A stretch of DNA of 23,114 nt from JAAETI01 sp965368515 (GCA_965368515.1 CBDUNF010000033.1:1-23114); one strand, 5' to 3'; positions 7,360-14,834 are shown, numbered from the stretch's first letter. Numbers and translations are program-made. The notes: generated by a model from the letters alone, not told the origin.

Positions 7360-8262
7360 ATGGTGGGTTTCGAGGACCGAGTGGCGATTGTGACCGGGGC
7401 AGGCGGCGGCTTGGGTCGCGAGCACGCGATGTTGCTGGCGGCGCGGGGCGCTGCGGTTGTGGTCAACGATCTTGGCGGCTCGGTAGACGGAGAAGGGGCT
7501 AGTGCCTCGGCGGCAGACGAGGTCGTGGCCGAAATCGTGGCAGCAGGCGGTGTTGCGGTTGCCGAGCATTCGTCGGTCGCCGATCCATCGGGTGGCGAGG
7601 CGATCGTCGCAAAGGCTCTCGACGCCTTCGGACGTCTCGATATTGTCATCAACAACGCCGGCATTCTTCGCGACAAGAGCTTTGCGAACCTGACTCCGGA
7701 ACTGCTTCAGCCAGTTCTCGATGTCCACCTGGGTGGAGCGTTCTATGTGACCCGACCTGCATTCGCTCATATGAAAGAGCAGGGATACGGCCGAATCGTG
7801 TTCACATCCAGCGGGTCGGGGTTGATGGGCAATTTCGGGCAGGCCAACTACGGCGCCGCCAAGATGGGCATGATCGGCTTGATGAACGTGCTGAAGGTCG
7901 AAGGCGCCAAGTACAACATCAGAGTGAACGCAATCGCACCCATTGCGCTGACCCGCATGACTGAAGGGTTGTTTGGTGGGTTGGTCGACATGTTCTCGCC
8001 GGATCAGGTTTCACCGGCGGTCGCCTATCTGGTTTCTGAGGAGTGTGAGCTCACCGGTGAGATCTGGTCGGTTGGTGGCGGATCGGTAAGTCGGTTCTTC
8101 ATCGGGCTCACCGACGGATACTGCAAGGATCCCGACGGACCTCCGCTCACAATCGAGGATGTCGCCGCCCACTTGAACGAGATCCGCAGCGAGACGGACT
8201 ACATCGTCCCGTTCACGTCACAGGACGAATTCGCCAAGCTTGGGCCACGGTTGAGCAAGTGA
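7360..8262 (+). CDS. short-chain dehydrogenase resembling the (3R)-hydroxyacyl-CoA dehydrogenase domain of MFE-2
   Basis: A 300-aa classical SDR. The NAD(P)-binding TGAGGGLGR glycine motif is at 12-20, NDLGG at 36-40 (an acidic residue after the second strand favours NAD), NNAG at 98-101, and the catalytic set is Ser151, Tyr164 and Lys168 (YGAAK). The combination of NDLGG, the loop GSVDGEGASASAADEVV and the C-terminal extension of about 60 residues is typical of bacterial homologues of the dehydrogenase unit of peroxisomal multifunctional enzyme 2, which oxidises (3R)-hydroxyacyl-CoA in fatty acid or sterol side-chain beta-oxidation. No hydratase (MaoC) or SCP2 domain is attached. A GGAGAGGA ribosome-binding site precedes ATG. 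The stop overlaps the next start as GTGA, so the two genes are translationally coupled. Substrate is not proven. Confidence 0.85.
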   Translation: MVGFEDRVAIVTGAGGGLGREHAMLLAARGAAVVVNDLGGSVDGEGASASAADEVVAEIVAAGGVAVAEHSSVADPSGGEAIVAKALDAFGRLDIVINNAGILRDKSFANLTPELLQPVLDVHLGGAFYVTRPAFAHMKEQGYGRIVFTSSGSGLMGNFGQANYGAAKMGMIGLMNVLKVEGAKYNIRVNAIAPIALTRMTEGLFGGLVDMFSPDQVSPAVAYLVSEECELTGEIWSVGGGSVSRFFIGLTDGYCKDPDGPPLTIEDVAAHLNEIRSETDYIVPFTSQDEFAKLGPRLSK

Positions 8263-8825
8263 GCGCGCCTGGAGCGGATGCGACCAAAGCGGAGTGGCGG
8301 GCCTGGGCTCGTCTGCAACGAGCGGCATTGGATTGGGAAACCGTATCGACGGCCGTTGTCGGATCGTTGCGGGCTTGGATAACTCCCGACAACTATCAAA
8401 CGGTTCTCGTCTTTCTTCCCATGGCGGAAGAGGTAAACCTCAATCTGCTCCTCGAGGGTGATACGGAGACGCGTTTCGTTGCGACGCGAACGCCCGATAG
8501 GGGTGGAGATCTGAGCGTCCACGAGCTCGGGGGCCCGCTCGAGGTCCATCGCTTGGGTTTCCTCCAGCCGCATGCGAGTGCGCGTCGGGTTGGGCCCGAC
8601 GAGGTAGACATCGCACTGCTGCCGGGTCTTGCGTTTGATCTGTTCGGCAACAGGCTGGGTCGTGGCGCCGGCTACTTCGATCGGCTGCTCCGTGCAACGC
8701 GGCCGAGCGCCAAGCTCGTCGGCGTCGTGCCCGCTGCCCTTGTCGTTGATCGTCTTCCCGCCGAAAGCCACGACATGCCAGTTGGCTACCTGGCTACCGA
8801 AGAGGGCGTAATCGAGACCGCCTAA
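8259..8825 (+). CDS. 5-formyltetrahydrofolate cyclo-ligase
   Basis: A 188-aa enzyme that uses ATP to convert 5-formyl-THF into 5,10-methenyl-THF, returning the storage folate to one-carbon metabolism in the cytoplasm. The family signature LPGLAFDLFGNRLGRGAGYF occupies residues 121-140, and the N-terminal basic helix (KAEWRAWARLQRAAL) is the usual substrate/ATP-binding start. Length is normal for the family (about 180-200). The GTG start overlaps the TGA of the SDR gene, which supports the start choice. The gene ends 3 bp from the stop of the convergent thiamine ABC ATPase gene. No metabolic link to the SDR partner is obvious; the pairing is probably transcriptional only. Confidence 0.92.
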   Translation: MSAPGADATKAEWRAWARLQRAALDWETVSTAVVGSLRAWITPDNYQTVLVFLPMAEEVNLNLLLEGDTETRFVATRTPDRGGDLSVHELGGPLEVHRLGFLQPHASARRVGPDEVDIALLPGLAFDLFGNRLGRGAGYFDRLLRATRPSAKLVGVVPAALVVDRLPAESHDMPVGYLATEEGVIETA

Positions 8826-8828
8826 CAG

Positions 8829-9830
8829 CTAGCTCTTCAGCGCGATGACCCGATCGGGTCGGATATGGAACAAGACATCGTCGTCGAGTCCGAACCTGTG
8901 CGTGGTGGTCGCCGAGAGTTCGACGTCATCGACCGCAAATTCAACGTAGTACTTGCCGCTCTGGAAGACGCAGCGGAGCACATGACCGAGATGCGGTCCG
9001 TCTGCGGCGACCCTGATGGCGTGTGGGGGCACGATGACGCGGTGGGCACCAGGCGCAAGCGAAGTCTCCACACGTGCCCAACCGAGATCTGCCCATCCGT
9101 CCGTCACCTTGGCGACGATCGGGCTGTTGAAGCCGAGCATGCTGGCAACGAACTCGTCCTGAGGGTCTGCCCACAGTTCTTGGGGGCTTCCCTTGCGGAC
9201 CAGGCGACCTCGATTCATCACGGCGACTGTGTCGGCGACTGCGAAGGCTTCGTCCCTGTCATGAGTGACGTAGAGCGCGGTGACTCCGAGCTGCGAGAAG
9301 ATTGAGCGCATTTCAGCTGTGAGGTGCTCGCGCATCGCTCGGTCAAGGGCTCCGATAGGCTCGTCGAGCAGGATGAGCCGCGGTGACGGCGCCAGGGTTC
9401 GCGCTAGCGCGACCCGCTGTTGTTCGCCGCCAGAAAGCTCGTGGACGGGTCGGTCCTGGAATCCTGCCAGCCCGATCGTCTCGAGGACCGTCTCCACCCG
9501 ATCCGATCGACGGTTCGGACTGACGCCCTGCATCCGGAGTCCGAACTCGACGTTGCCGCGCACCGAGAGGTGGGGGAAAAGGGCGTAATCCTGAAACATG
9601 AAGACGAATCCCCGCTCGTGGGGAGGAACGTCGCGGAGATTGCGGCCGTCCCAGGTAACGGTTCCGATGTCGAGTGGTTCCAGTCCGGCGATCGCCCGCA
9701 ACAGGGTTGTCTTGCCACAACCTGACGGTCCCATGACGGCCATCACCTCACCGTCGTGGACGGTCAGGTTGACGGCATCAAGCGCAATGGTCTCTTCGAA
9801 CGCCACAGACAGACGCAGGCATTGCAGCAT
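8829..9830 (-). CDS. thiamine-type ABC importer ATPase (ThiQ-like, with TOBE-like C-terminus)
   Basis: A 333-aa ABC ATPase, last gene of the thiamine operon. Walker A GPSGCGKT is at 34-41, Q-loop Gln80, signature LSGGEQQ at 132-138, Walker B LILLDE at 152-157 and H-loop His190. The C-terminal third (about 235-333) is a TOBE-like beta domain, as in the CysA/PotA/FbpC group; E. coli ThiQ lacks such an extension, so this ATPase is closer to the longer Fe/spermidine-type subfamily. Specificity for thiamine is inferred from the ThiB-like protein and riboswitch in the same operon, not from the ATPase. The ATG overlaps the permease stop by one base (TGATG), showing coupling. The stop lies 3 bp from the convergent cyclo-ligase stop. 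Confidence 0.9.
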   Translation of the reverse strand: MLQCLRLSVAFEETIALDAVNLTVHDGEVMAVMGPSGCGKTTLLRAIAGLEPLDIGTVTWDGRNLRDVPPHERGFVFMFQDYALFPHLSVRGNVEFGLRMQGVSPNRRSDRVETVLETIGLAGFQDRPVHELSGGEQQRVALARTLAPSPRLILLDEPIGALDRAMREHLTAEMRSIFSQLGVTALYVTHDRDEAFAVADTVAVMNRGRLVRKGSPQELWADPQDEFVASMLGFNSPIVAKVTDGWADLGWARVETSLAPGAHRVIVPPHAIRVAADGPHLGHVLRCVFQSGKYYVEFAVDDVELSATTTHRFGLDDDVLFHIRPDRVIALKS

Positions 9831-11461
9831 CAGAAATCACCAAGCCCGTCGGTCCGCAGTCGTTCGATCAGGAGGATCGTCGCTGTGGTGCCGATCATCA
9901 AAATCGTGCTGAGAGCCATGGCGTTGGTGAAGCTTTCGGTGCCGGGTCTGCCGAGGAGACGGAAGATAGCGGTCGGAAGCGTCGGGTTGCTCGGTAGGGC
10001 TAGGAACGAGGTGGCACCGAACTCACCGAGAGAGACCGCAAACGCAAACCCGGCCCCTATCAAGGCCGCTCGCGACACTAGGGGCAGATCGATCTCGCGC
10101 CACACCCGCTGCGGTGGAGCGCCCAGCATGGCCGCGGCCTCGCGAAGCTGATGGCGCACTGAGCGCATCACCGGTACCGCGGTCCGCACCACGAACGGGG
10201 TGGCGACCATCGCGTGGGCGATCGGGATGAGCCAGACCGAGGTTCGCAGATCGATTGGTGCGTCGAGTGCGAGTAGGAAGCCGAATCCGAGGGTGACCGC
10301 GGACGTACCGAGCGGAAGCATCAGGAGTGCATCGAATGAGCGCGACAGCCAGCCACGGCGATAAGCGATGACCGTTGCTGCGGCTAGTCCGATGGTCGTT
10401 GCAATGACCGTTGCCAGAATGGCAAAACGGGCTGAATTCCAAATAGCTGTCGTAGCTGGTGCTGTCATGCCTCCGATCTGATCGCCGAAGCGGGTATATG
10501 CGTCGAAGCCGTAGCCGCTCGCCGATCCCAGCGACCTCTCGATCAAGACGAGAAGCGGGGCACCAAGGAGGAACAGCATCACTAGGAGATTGCTCAGCAC
10601 ATGCCATTGCTGATGAGGGGTTACGACCGCGATGGATTCGGCAGCTGCCTGGTGGCCGAACTGCACGGCCTTCTTCTCCTGGTATCGCGAGTACAGGAAG
10701 AGGGTCGCCGATATGCCGACAATCTGGAGGAAGGCCAATGCTGCCGCTACTTGGAAGTTGATCAAACCGGTAGCTTGCCGCCAGATTTCTACTTCGATGG
10801 TCGCGTGTTGCAGGCCGCCGAGGATGAGGATGATTCCGAACGATGTGAACGTGAATAGGAAAACCAACGAGGCTGCCGATGCTATGGCCGGGCGGAGCAG
10901 AGGGAGCGTGACACGCAGAAACACTCGCATTCGACTGGCCCCGAGCATCTCGGCCGCTTCGCCAAGGGTCGGGTCGATGCGTTCCCAGTACGCAGACACC
11001 GTGCGCACAACAATCGAGTAGTTGAAGAAGACATGGGCCAGCAGGATTGCCCAGATCGTCTGTCGGAGATCAATCCCGATTGGTCCGTTTGGCCCGAGCA
11101 GGGCGAGAAAGGCACTTCCTACGACAACCGTGGGAAGGACGAATGGAACCACTATGGCAGCCCTGACCAGGCTCTTGCCGGGGAATTCGTATCGCGCCAT
11201 GACATGGGCCGCTGGGAGTGCGAGCAGCAGGGTCAACAGCGTTGACGCGACTGCCTGCCACAACGTGAACCAAGCGACGTTGAGGAGAGCGTTTCGGCCC
11301 AGCACAGTCTGGATCGGGCCGAGGTCGATGCGGCCATCTGAGGTGAAACCTGTGACGAGCACAGTAAGTAGCGGGTACAAGAAGAAGTACCCGATAAACG
11401 CCAGCGGAACACCGACCAGCGCTATTCCCCCAGCTCGTGTCAGCGAAGGATGTCGGTCCAT
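9830..11461 (-). CDS. thiP: thiamine ABC importer permease, two fused transmembrane domains (ThiP-like)
   Basis: A 543-aa inner-membrane permease carrying two complete BPD_transp_1 domains in one chain, the same architecture and length as E. coli ThiP. Each half has its own EAA loop that docks on the ATPase: EAAEMLGASRMRVFLRVTLP in the first half and EAAAMLGAPPQRVWREIDLP in the second. About 12 hydrophobic segments are visible. ATG 11461 is preferred; an in-frame TTG at 11473 would extend the protein by four residues. The start lies 22 bp inside the end of thiB and the stop overlaps the ATPase start, so it is tightly embedded in the operon. Fused permeases also occur in iron(III) importers, but the gene context points to thiamine. 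Confidence 0.9.
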   Translation of the reverse strand: MDRHPSLTRAGGIALVGVPLAFIGYFFLYPLLTVLVTGFTSDGRIDLGPIQTVLGRNALLNVAWFTLWQAVASTLLTLLLALPAAHVMARYEFPGKSLVRAAIVVPFVLPTVVVGSAFLALLGPNGPIGIDLRQTIWAILLAHVFFNYSIVVRTVSAYWERIDPTLGEAAEMLGASRMRVFLRVTLPLLRPAIASAASLVFLFTFTSFGIILILGGLQHATIEVEIWRQATGLINFQVAAALAFLQIVGISATLFLYSRYQEKKAVQFGHQAAAESIAVVTPHQQWHVLSNLLVMLFLLGAPLLVLIERSLGSASGYGFDAYTRFGDQIGGMTAPATTAIWNSARFAILATVIATTIGLAAATVIAYRRGWLSRSFDALLMLPLGTSAVTLGFGFLLALDAPIDLRTSVWLIPIAHAMVATPFVVRTAVPVMRSVRHQLREAAAMLGAPPQRVWREIDLPLVSRAALIGAGFAFAVSLGEFGATSFLALPSNPTLPTAIFRLLGRPGTESFTNAMALSTILMIGTTATILLIERLRTDGLGDF

Positions 11462-12480
11462 TCGTTGATCCAAGTCTCGCGATTCCGTTCGATAGTTTCG
11501 ACGGGAACCTCTGCCGTCGCAACCGGCACTGGCGAAAAGTCGGTAAACACTTCGGGCAGTGCGGCTTCCGCGTTCGCCGGATAGACAAACATGTTGAGGG
11601 GGATGTCTTCCTGCACGGGAACCGAAAGCAGGAAGTCAATCAGCAGACCCGCAATGGCTGGGTCGGCGGCTCCAGCAACAATCCCGGCGAACTCAACCTG
11701 GCGGAAGCACCCGTCCAGTAGCGCTGCAGTGGGTGCCTCGGCAGGAGCGGGGTCCGAGAAGTAGACGCCCACAGCTGGAGAAGATGCGTATGACACCACG
11801 ATCGGGCGGGTACCGCCTTCACCCCCGCCGGAGAACTCAGCGCTATACGCTTCCGTCCAGCCGGACACCACTAGAACCCCGTTCTCCTTGAGATCGGCCC
11901 AGTAGTCACGCCAGGTGTAGTCGCCGTCCTCGCCGAAGTGGCCGATCGTGGCCAGCAGAAAGGCAAGCCCCGGCGATGAGCTTGCCGGGTCCTGCACGAC
12001 CAGCATGTCCCGATACCGCGGATCGGTCAGATCGGCCAGTGTTTGAGGAGCCGGGATAGATGTGAAGGCGGCTCGGTCGTAGTTGATGCAGACGTCACCA
12101 AAGTCGATCGGGGTTACGTGTGGGTCGACGACAAGGCCCGCGGGCACCTGGTCGAGGAGCGGCGACTCGTATTCGACGAACACTCCCTCCTCGATCGCGC
12201 GCGACAAGAACGTGTTGTCGACCCCGAAGATCACGTCGGCGATCGGATTGTCCTTGGTCAAAATCGCTTGGCTGAGCATCGATCCGGCATCGCCGGAGTC
12301 GAGCACAGTCACCGTGATCCCAGTCTCGGCTGTGAACTGATCCAGGACCCCGTCGCTCAGGGCAAAGGACTCATGGGTCATCAGGGTGAGATTGTCGACC
12401 TCGGGTTCGCCGCTGTCGGAGCATGCCGCAGCTAGGAGCATGAGGGCCAGCATGGCAAGCAAGACTCGATTGGCATTCAC
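11440..12480 (-). CDS. thiB: thiamine-binding lipoprotein of the ABC importer (ThiB-like)
   Basis: A 346-aa substrate-binding lipoprotein. A signal peptide with lipobox-like LLAAAC puts the lipidated Cys at 20; the -3 residue is Ala rather than the usual Leu. The mature start LTLMTHESFALSDGVLDQF and the segment ADVIFGVDNTFLSRA are characteristic of the ThiB/TbpA family, distinguishing it from general iron-binding relatives. The protein would capture thiamine or its phosphates outside the membrane and deliver them to the permease. GTG 12480 is chosen because the signal peptide begins there and AAAGGA lies upstream; the frame stays open to 12519 but would overlap the previous gene. The gap after the pyrophosphokinase stop is only 4 nt. 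Confidence 0.9.
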   Translation of the reverse strand: MNANRVLLAMLALMLLAAACSDSGEPEVDNLTLMTHESFALSDGVLDQFTAETGITVTVLDSGDAGSMLSQAILTKDNPIADVIFGVDNTFLSRAIEEGVFVEYESPLLDQVPAGLVVDPHVTPIDFGDVCINYDRAAFTSIPAPQTLADLTDPRYRDMLVVQDPASSSPGLAFLLATIGHFGEDGDYTWRDYWADLKENGVLVVSGWTEAYSAEFSGGGEGGTRPIVVSYASSPAVGVYFSDPAPAEAPTAALLDGCFRQVEFAGIVAGAADPAIAGLLIDFLLSVPVQEDIPLNMFVYPANAEAALPEVFTDFSPVPVATAEVPVETIERNRETWINEWTDILR

Positions 12481-12484
12481 CTGT

Positions 12485-13132
12485 TTAGGTCCTTTCGTGG
12501 ATCGCGAGAACTTGCCCACGTATCACTGAAACTGTCGCGGCTGCGGTCGTGATCTCGTTGCTGACGCCTCGCGTCGAGCCGACATCGAGAGCGACGTCAT
12601 CGAGTGGCCATCGCAGGCCGGTCGAGGCACATTCGGCGGTCCCACCGATAGCCAGGACCGATAACAGCGAGCCATCGGTGCGATGAAACGTTCCGGAGCG
12701 GCCGCGGCGCAACGCGGTCACGGTCGCTTGCGACGTTTTCCAGTCCAGTGCGATCGTGCGCTCCTTGAGCAGGAGGAGCGCATTGGCGAAGGTGTGCGCT
12801 ATCCGGCCGCCGGTACCGCCAATGATGGTGGCCTGCTGGTAGCCGGCGGTCGCTGCGGCATCGATGGCGAGCTCGAGATCGGATGCGTCCTTGTCGACCG
12901 GGTGCCTTTCAATGGTGACGCCCGTGGCCTCGGCCCGCGCCAAGGCTTCTGCCGTTACCGAATCCATGTCGCCGATGACGAGGTCGGGGGAGATTCCGAG
13001 TCGAAACGCCTGGTCAAGCCCGGAATCGGCGGCAATCACCCAATCGGGGACATCGAGGCGCAGTGCCACGTCCTGTTTCACCGGGTTGCCCCCGGCAATG
13101 ATTAGTGCCCATTCAGGCTTCGTGTCGTCCAC
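12485..13132 (-). CDS. thiN: thiamine pyrophosphokinase
   Basis: A 215-aa thiamine diphosphokinase that transfers pyrophosphate from ATP to thiamine, yielding the cofactor TPP directly. Recognisable elements are the IAADSG strand-loop (33-38), the metal/ATP site GDMDS (54-58), the DKDASD motif (80-85) and GGTGGR (105-110). A C-terminal beta domain binds thiamine (GLRWPLDDVALDVGSTRGVS, ending at the SN typical of the family). It is the first gene of the operon, placed directly behind the TPP riboswitch, so its product is the ligand that shuts down its own synthesis and that of the importer. The GTG start has GGAGGA 5 nt upstream, inside the aptamer. No de novo thiamine synthesis gene is visible here, so the locus is a salvage unit. 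Confidence 0.92.
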   Translation of the reverse strand: MDDTKPEWALIIAGGNPVKQDVALRLDVPDWVIAADSGLDQAFRLGISPDLVIGDMDSVTAEALARAEATGVTIERHPVDKDASDLELAIDAAATAGYQQATIIGGTGGRIAHTFANALLLLKERTIALDWKTSQATVTALRRGRSGTFHRTDGSLLSVLAIGGTAECASTGLRWPLDDVALDVGSTRGVSNEITTAAATVSVIRGQVLAIHERT

Positions 13133-13249
13133 GCGCTTCCTCCGCTGGCATAACCCAGATCAGGTTCCGCGGGTCGGTGACGTTCCGAGCATTTGCTCTG
13201 CCGGTCGTCCCTCTCAGTTCGGCGTTCCCGAACTCCCCGGGGTGGGAAT
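13133..13249 (-). ncRNA. TPP riboswitch (thi-box)
   Basis: Read on the minus strand, the segment has the conserved thi-box elements in order: GGGGAG, a perfect 7-bp stem AGTTCGG/CCGAACT, CTGAGAGG (13217-13210), a variable arm with GAGC-AAAT-GCTC, then ACCTGATCTGG and TATGCCAGCGGAGGAAG. The aptamer starts close to the predicted transcription start. The ribosome-binding site GGAGGA (13143-13138) forms part of the 3' conserved strand, and GTG follows 5 nt later. Ligand binding should therefore hide the ribosome-binding site directly, a translational OFF switch without a separate expression platform. The first gene downstream makes TPP. Confidence 0.96.
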
Positions 13250-13255
13250 GACAAA

Positions 13256-13261
13256 AGGATA
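13256..13261 (-). promoter_or_regulatory. candidate -10 of the thiamine operon
   Basis: On the minus strand this reads TATCCT (TANNNT type). Transcription starting about 7 nt downstream, near 13249, would begin right at the 5' edge of the TPP aptamer. The -35 region 17 bp upstream reads CTGAGG, only a weak match. Confidence 0.5.
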
Positions 13262-13302
13262 CCAGGATCCCGATGGTGCCTCAGCGGTTTCGAAGATTAC
13301 CT

Positions 13303-13352
13303 CTTGACAAGATGACATCGTAGTGACATCATTATGACATCGAGACAGTGTC
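13303..13352 (+). repeat. phased TGACATC repeat cluster with a TTGACA box (candidate operator)
   Basis: Three identical TGACATC heptamers start at 13313, 13324 and 13335, exactly 11 bp apart, so they lie on nearly the same face of the helix. A TTGACA (13303-13308) contributes another TGACA 9 bp before the first, and TGTCA at 13348-13352 forms an inverted partner. Perfectly spaced tandem heptamers of this kind are typical operators of dimeric regulators that bind cooperatively, including ribbon-helix-helix proteins. The TTGACA may double as a -35, but no good -10 lies 17 bp downstream, so the exact promoter is unclear. The cluster sits between the thiamine operon and the three-gene plus-strand operon; it is closest to the latter. 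Confidence 0.7.
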
Positions 13353-13391
13353 AAGCAACACGAGAGCTTGGCGGAGGATGAGGAGCGCAAG

Positions 13392-13535
13392 ATGTTGTGG
13401 ACAAACAACCCCGAGATTCTGCGAGAGCTGCACAACGAGCGAGTCCGACAGGTCACCGACCACGGCTTCACCCGCAAGCCACGACTGAAGCTGGTTGCCA
13501 TGGACAAAGAAGCCGATGCCGCTAGCGTCGCCTGA
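13392..13535 (+). CDS. small protein of 47 aa, function unknown
   Basis: A short reading frame with ATG preceded by GAGGAG at 8 nt spacing, encoding a 47-aa, Arg/Lys-rich polar peptide (MLWTNNPEILRELHNERVRQ, then a basic segment with FTRKPRLKLV). The first half is likely a single amphipathic helix; no membrane segment or signal peptide is present. It ends 33 nt before the start of the ribbon-helix-helix gene on the same strand, so the two are probably co-transcribed. The good ribosome-binding site, the position right after the operator-like repeats and the short spacing support it as a real gene. No family was recognised. Confidence 0.6.
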   Translation: MLWTNNPEILRELHNERVRQVTDHGFTRKPRLKLVAMDKEADAASVA

Positions 13536-13568
13536 GGACTGCGACAGGTGAGCCCCACCGGAGGAACG

Positions 13569-14012
13569 ATGAACACCGAAGCGATTGCCGCCAAGCTCGA
13601 AGACCAGCTGCTGGCCAGCGGGCGTCTTGCCGGCACCGACCCCGCCGTCGAGCATGTCGTCGACGCTCTTGTGACCGCACTCGGTCCCGCCGTCCGCCAA
13701 GCAGTGCTCGAGCTTGTCGAGCAGGCAGCTGCCGAGATAGGCGCACAGCTGACTTCTGGTCGAGTAGATGTCGTATTGAATGAGGGCGAGCCGGCGCTCG
13801 TTTTGCGCCGGGACGAAGCGGAAGCTTCCTTTTCGACAGAAGAACTCGAGGCACGGATGACCGTACGGCTGCCTTCGAACCTGAAATTGGCGCTCGAAGA
13901 GGCCGCTGACGACGCCGGTGACTCGATGAACAGCTTTGTACTGAAAACGTTGGCAACTGGGACCAGCCGGGGGCGCAAGGGCCGCCGCATTCGTGAAACG
14001 TTGGAAACATGA
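13569..14012 (+). CDS. ribbon-helix-helix (HicB/Arc-like) DNA-binding protein
   Basis: A 147-aa protein. The C-terminal part (about 94-130, ARMTVRLPSNLKLALEEAAD and onward to FVLKTLA) has the strand-helix-helix pattern of ribbon-helix-helix DNA-binding domains, followed by a basic tail (RGRKGRR). Residues 1-60 are largely helical and amphipathic and may oligomerise; 64-80 looks like a beta hairpin. In other actinobacteria such proteins are annotated as HicB-family antitoxins, but no HicA-type toxin is next to it. ATG 13569 has an excellent GGAGGA 4 nt upstream, better than the in-frame GTG at 13548. The stop overlaps the DUF4097 start (ATGA). It probably acts as the transcriptional regulator of this operon, with the phased repeats upstream as candidate target. 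Confidence 0.8.
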   Translation: MNTEAIAAKLEDQLLASGRLAGTDPAVEHVVDALVTALGPAVRQAVLELVEQAAAEIGAQLTSGRVDVVLNEGEPALVLRRDEAEASFSTEELEARMTVRLPSNLKLALEEAADDAGDSMNSFVLKTLATGTSRGRKGRRIRETLET

Positions 14013-14770
14013 CAGATCTCATCAAGACCTTTGATGTAGGAGAGACCGTTCGGGTCATTGCCGCTACCCGTAGCGGTGACATCACGGTGGTCGGAGGCGA
14101 TCCGGGTTCGGTTCGTGTGGTCATCGACGGACCGGGTGCATCCAACTACGAGATTGACCAGCTCGGCGACGTAATCTCGATAGAGCCTCGTCGCAAGGGC
14201 CGGTTTATCGGTTCGTCTGCAGACATCATCCTCACGGTGCCCGCTCGGTCGACGCTCGAGCTGTCGTGTACATCCGGCGATATCAACGTCCAGAGCGATA
14301 TCGAGGAACTTCGGGCGTCTGTTGCGAGCGGTGACGTCAGGGCGAGCTCCGTGCAGTCTATGTGTCGGGTGAACTCCGCTTCCGGCGACATCAGGGTGGG
14401 GAGCGTCCTCGATGCCGAGATCAACACGGCGTCCGGAACCGTCCGGCTGGGACGGGTCTTGCGCAATCTGCGGTTGAACGCGGCAAGCGGCAACATCTAT
14501 GTTGACGAAGTCCACGAGAGCGCTATCTGCAAGGTTGCCAGCAGTGATGTCCGTATCAGTGCTTTCCTCGGTACCGAGGTGAGGCACAAGGCGATGTCGG
14601 GTGATCTTCACCTTGGTATTCCATCCCGCCGAACCATCGAGCTCGACTTCTCGAGCGTCTCCGGTGGTCTGAAGAACCGTTTGCCAAAGGGCGACGGCAG
14701 TCCCAGCGAGAAGACCCTCACAATCTCAATGACAGCCGTATCCGGTGATCTAACCCTAAAAGGGGCCTAG
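14009..14770 (+). CDS. DUF4097 beta-repeat protein
   Basis: A 253-aa protein made largely of short beta repeats carrying an S-G-D/N/T turn. Repeat serines fall at residues 89, 107, 125, 142, 160, 178 and 197, a period of 17-19 residues, as in the right-handed beta-solenoid predicted for DUF4097 (the domain also found in Bacillus LiaG). There is no signal peptide or membrane segment, so it appears cytoplasmic or anchored through a partner. The start overlaps the ribbon-helix-helix gene by 4 bp, indicating a fixed stoichiometric partnership. Family members are often near envelope-stress regulators, but their biochemical role is not established. It is the last gene of its operon; two hairpins follow. 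Confidence 0.85.
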   Translation: MTDLIKTFDVGETVRVIAATRSGDITVVGGDPGSVRVVIDGPGASNYEIDQLGDVISIEPRRKGRFIGSSADIILTVPARSTLELSCTSGDINVQSDIEELRASVASGDVRASSVQSMCRVNSASGDIRVGSVLDAEINTASGTVRLGRVLRNLRLNAASGNIYVDEVHESAICKVASSDVRISAFLGTEVRHKAMSGDLHLGIPSRRTIELDFSSVSGGLKNRLPKGDGSPSEKTLTISMTAVSGDLTLKGA

Positions 14771-14791
14771 TCGCCTGCCCTGGCTCGGGCA

Positions 14792-14831
14792 CGAGTTTGC
14801 TGTGCAAACTCGAACCTGCCCCGCGGGCAGG
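14792..14831 (+). terminator. two tandem perfect hairpins between the DUF4097 gene and udk
   Basis: Hairpin 1: CGAGTTTGC (14792-14800), loop TGT, GCAAACTCG (14804-14812), a perfect 9-bp stem. Hairpin 2: CCTGCCC (14815-14821), loop CGC, GGGCAGG (14825-14831), a perfect 7-bp stem. They begin 21 nt after the DUF4097 stop. No T-run follows. They probably terminate the upstream operon, but hairpin 2 ends only 3 bp before the TATCCT -10 of udk, so the inverted repeats could equally be operator DNA. Confidence 0.55.
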
Positions 14832-14834
14832 CGC

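Noticed and set aside
13569..14012. HicAB-type toxin-antitoxin locus
   Set aside because: The protein has a HicB/Arc-like DNA-binding end but no HicA-like toxin gene lies next to it; both neighbours are unrelated to known toxins.
13214..14611. A 465-codon open frame on the minus strand opposite the ribbon-helix-helix and DUF4097 genes
   Set aside because: It runs antisense through two well-supported coupled genes and into the riboswitch promoter region, has Ser/Arg-rich shadow composition and matches no protein family.
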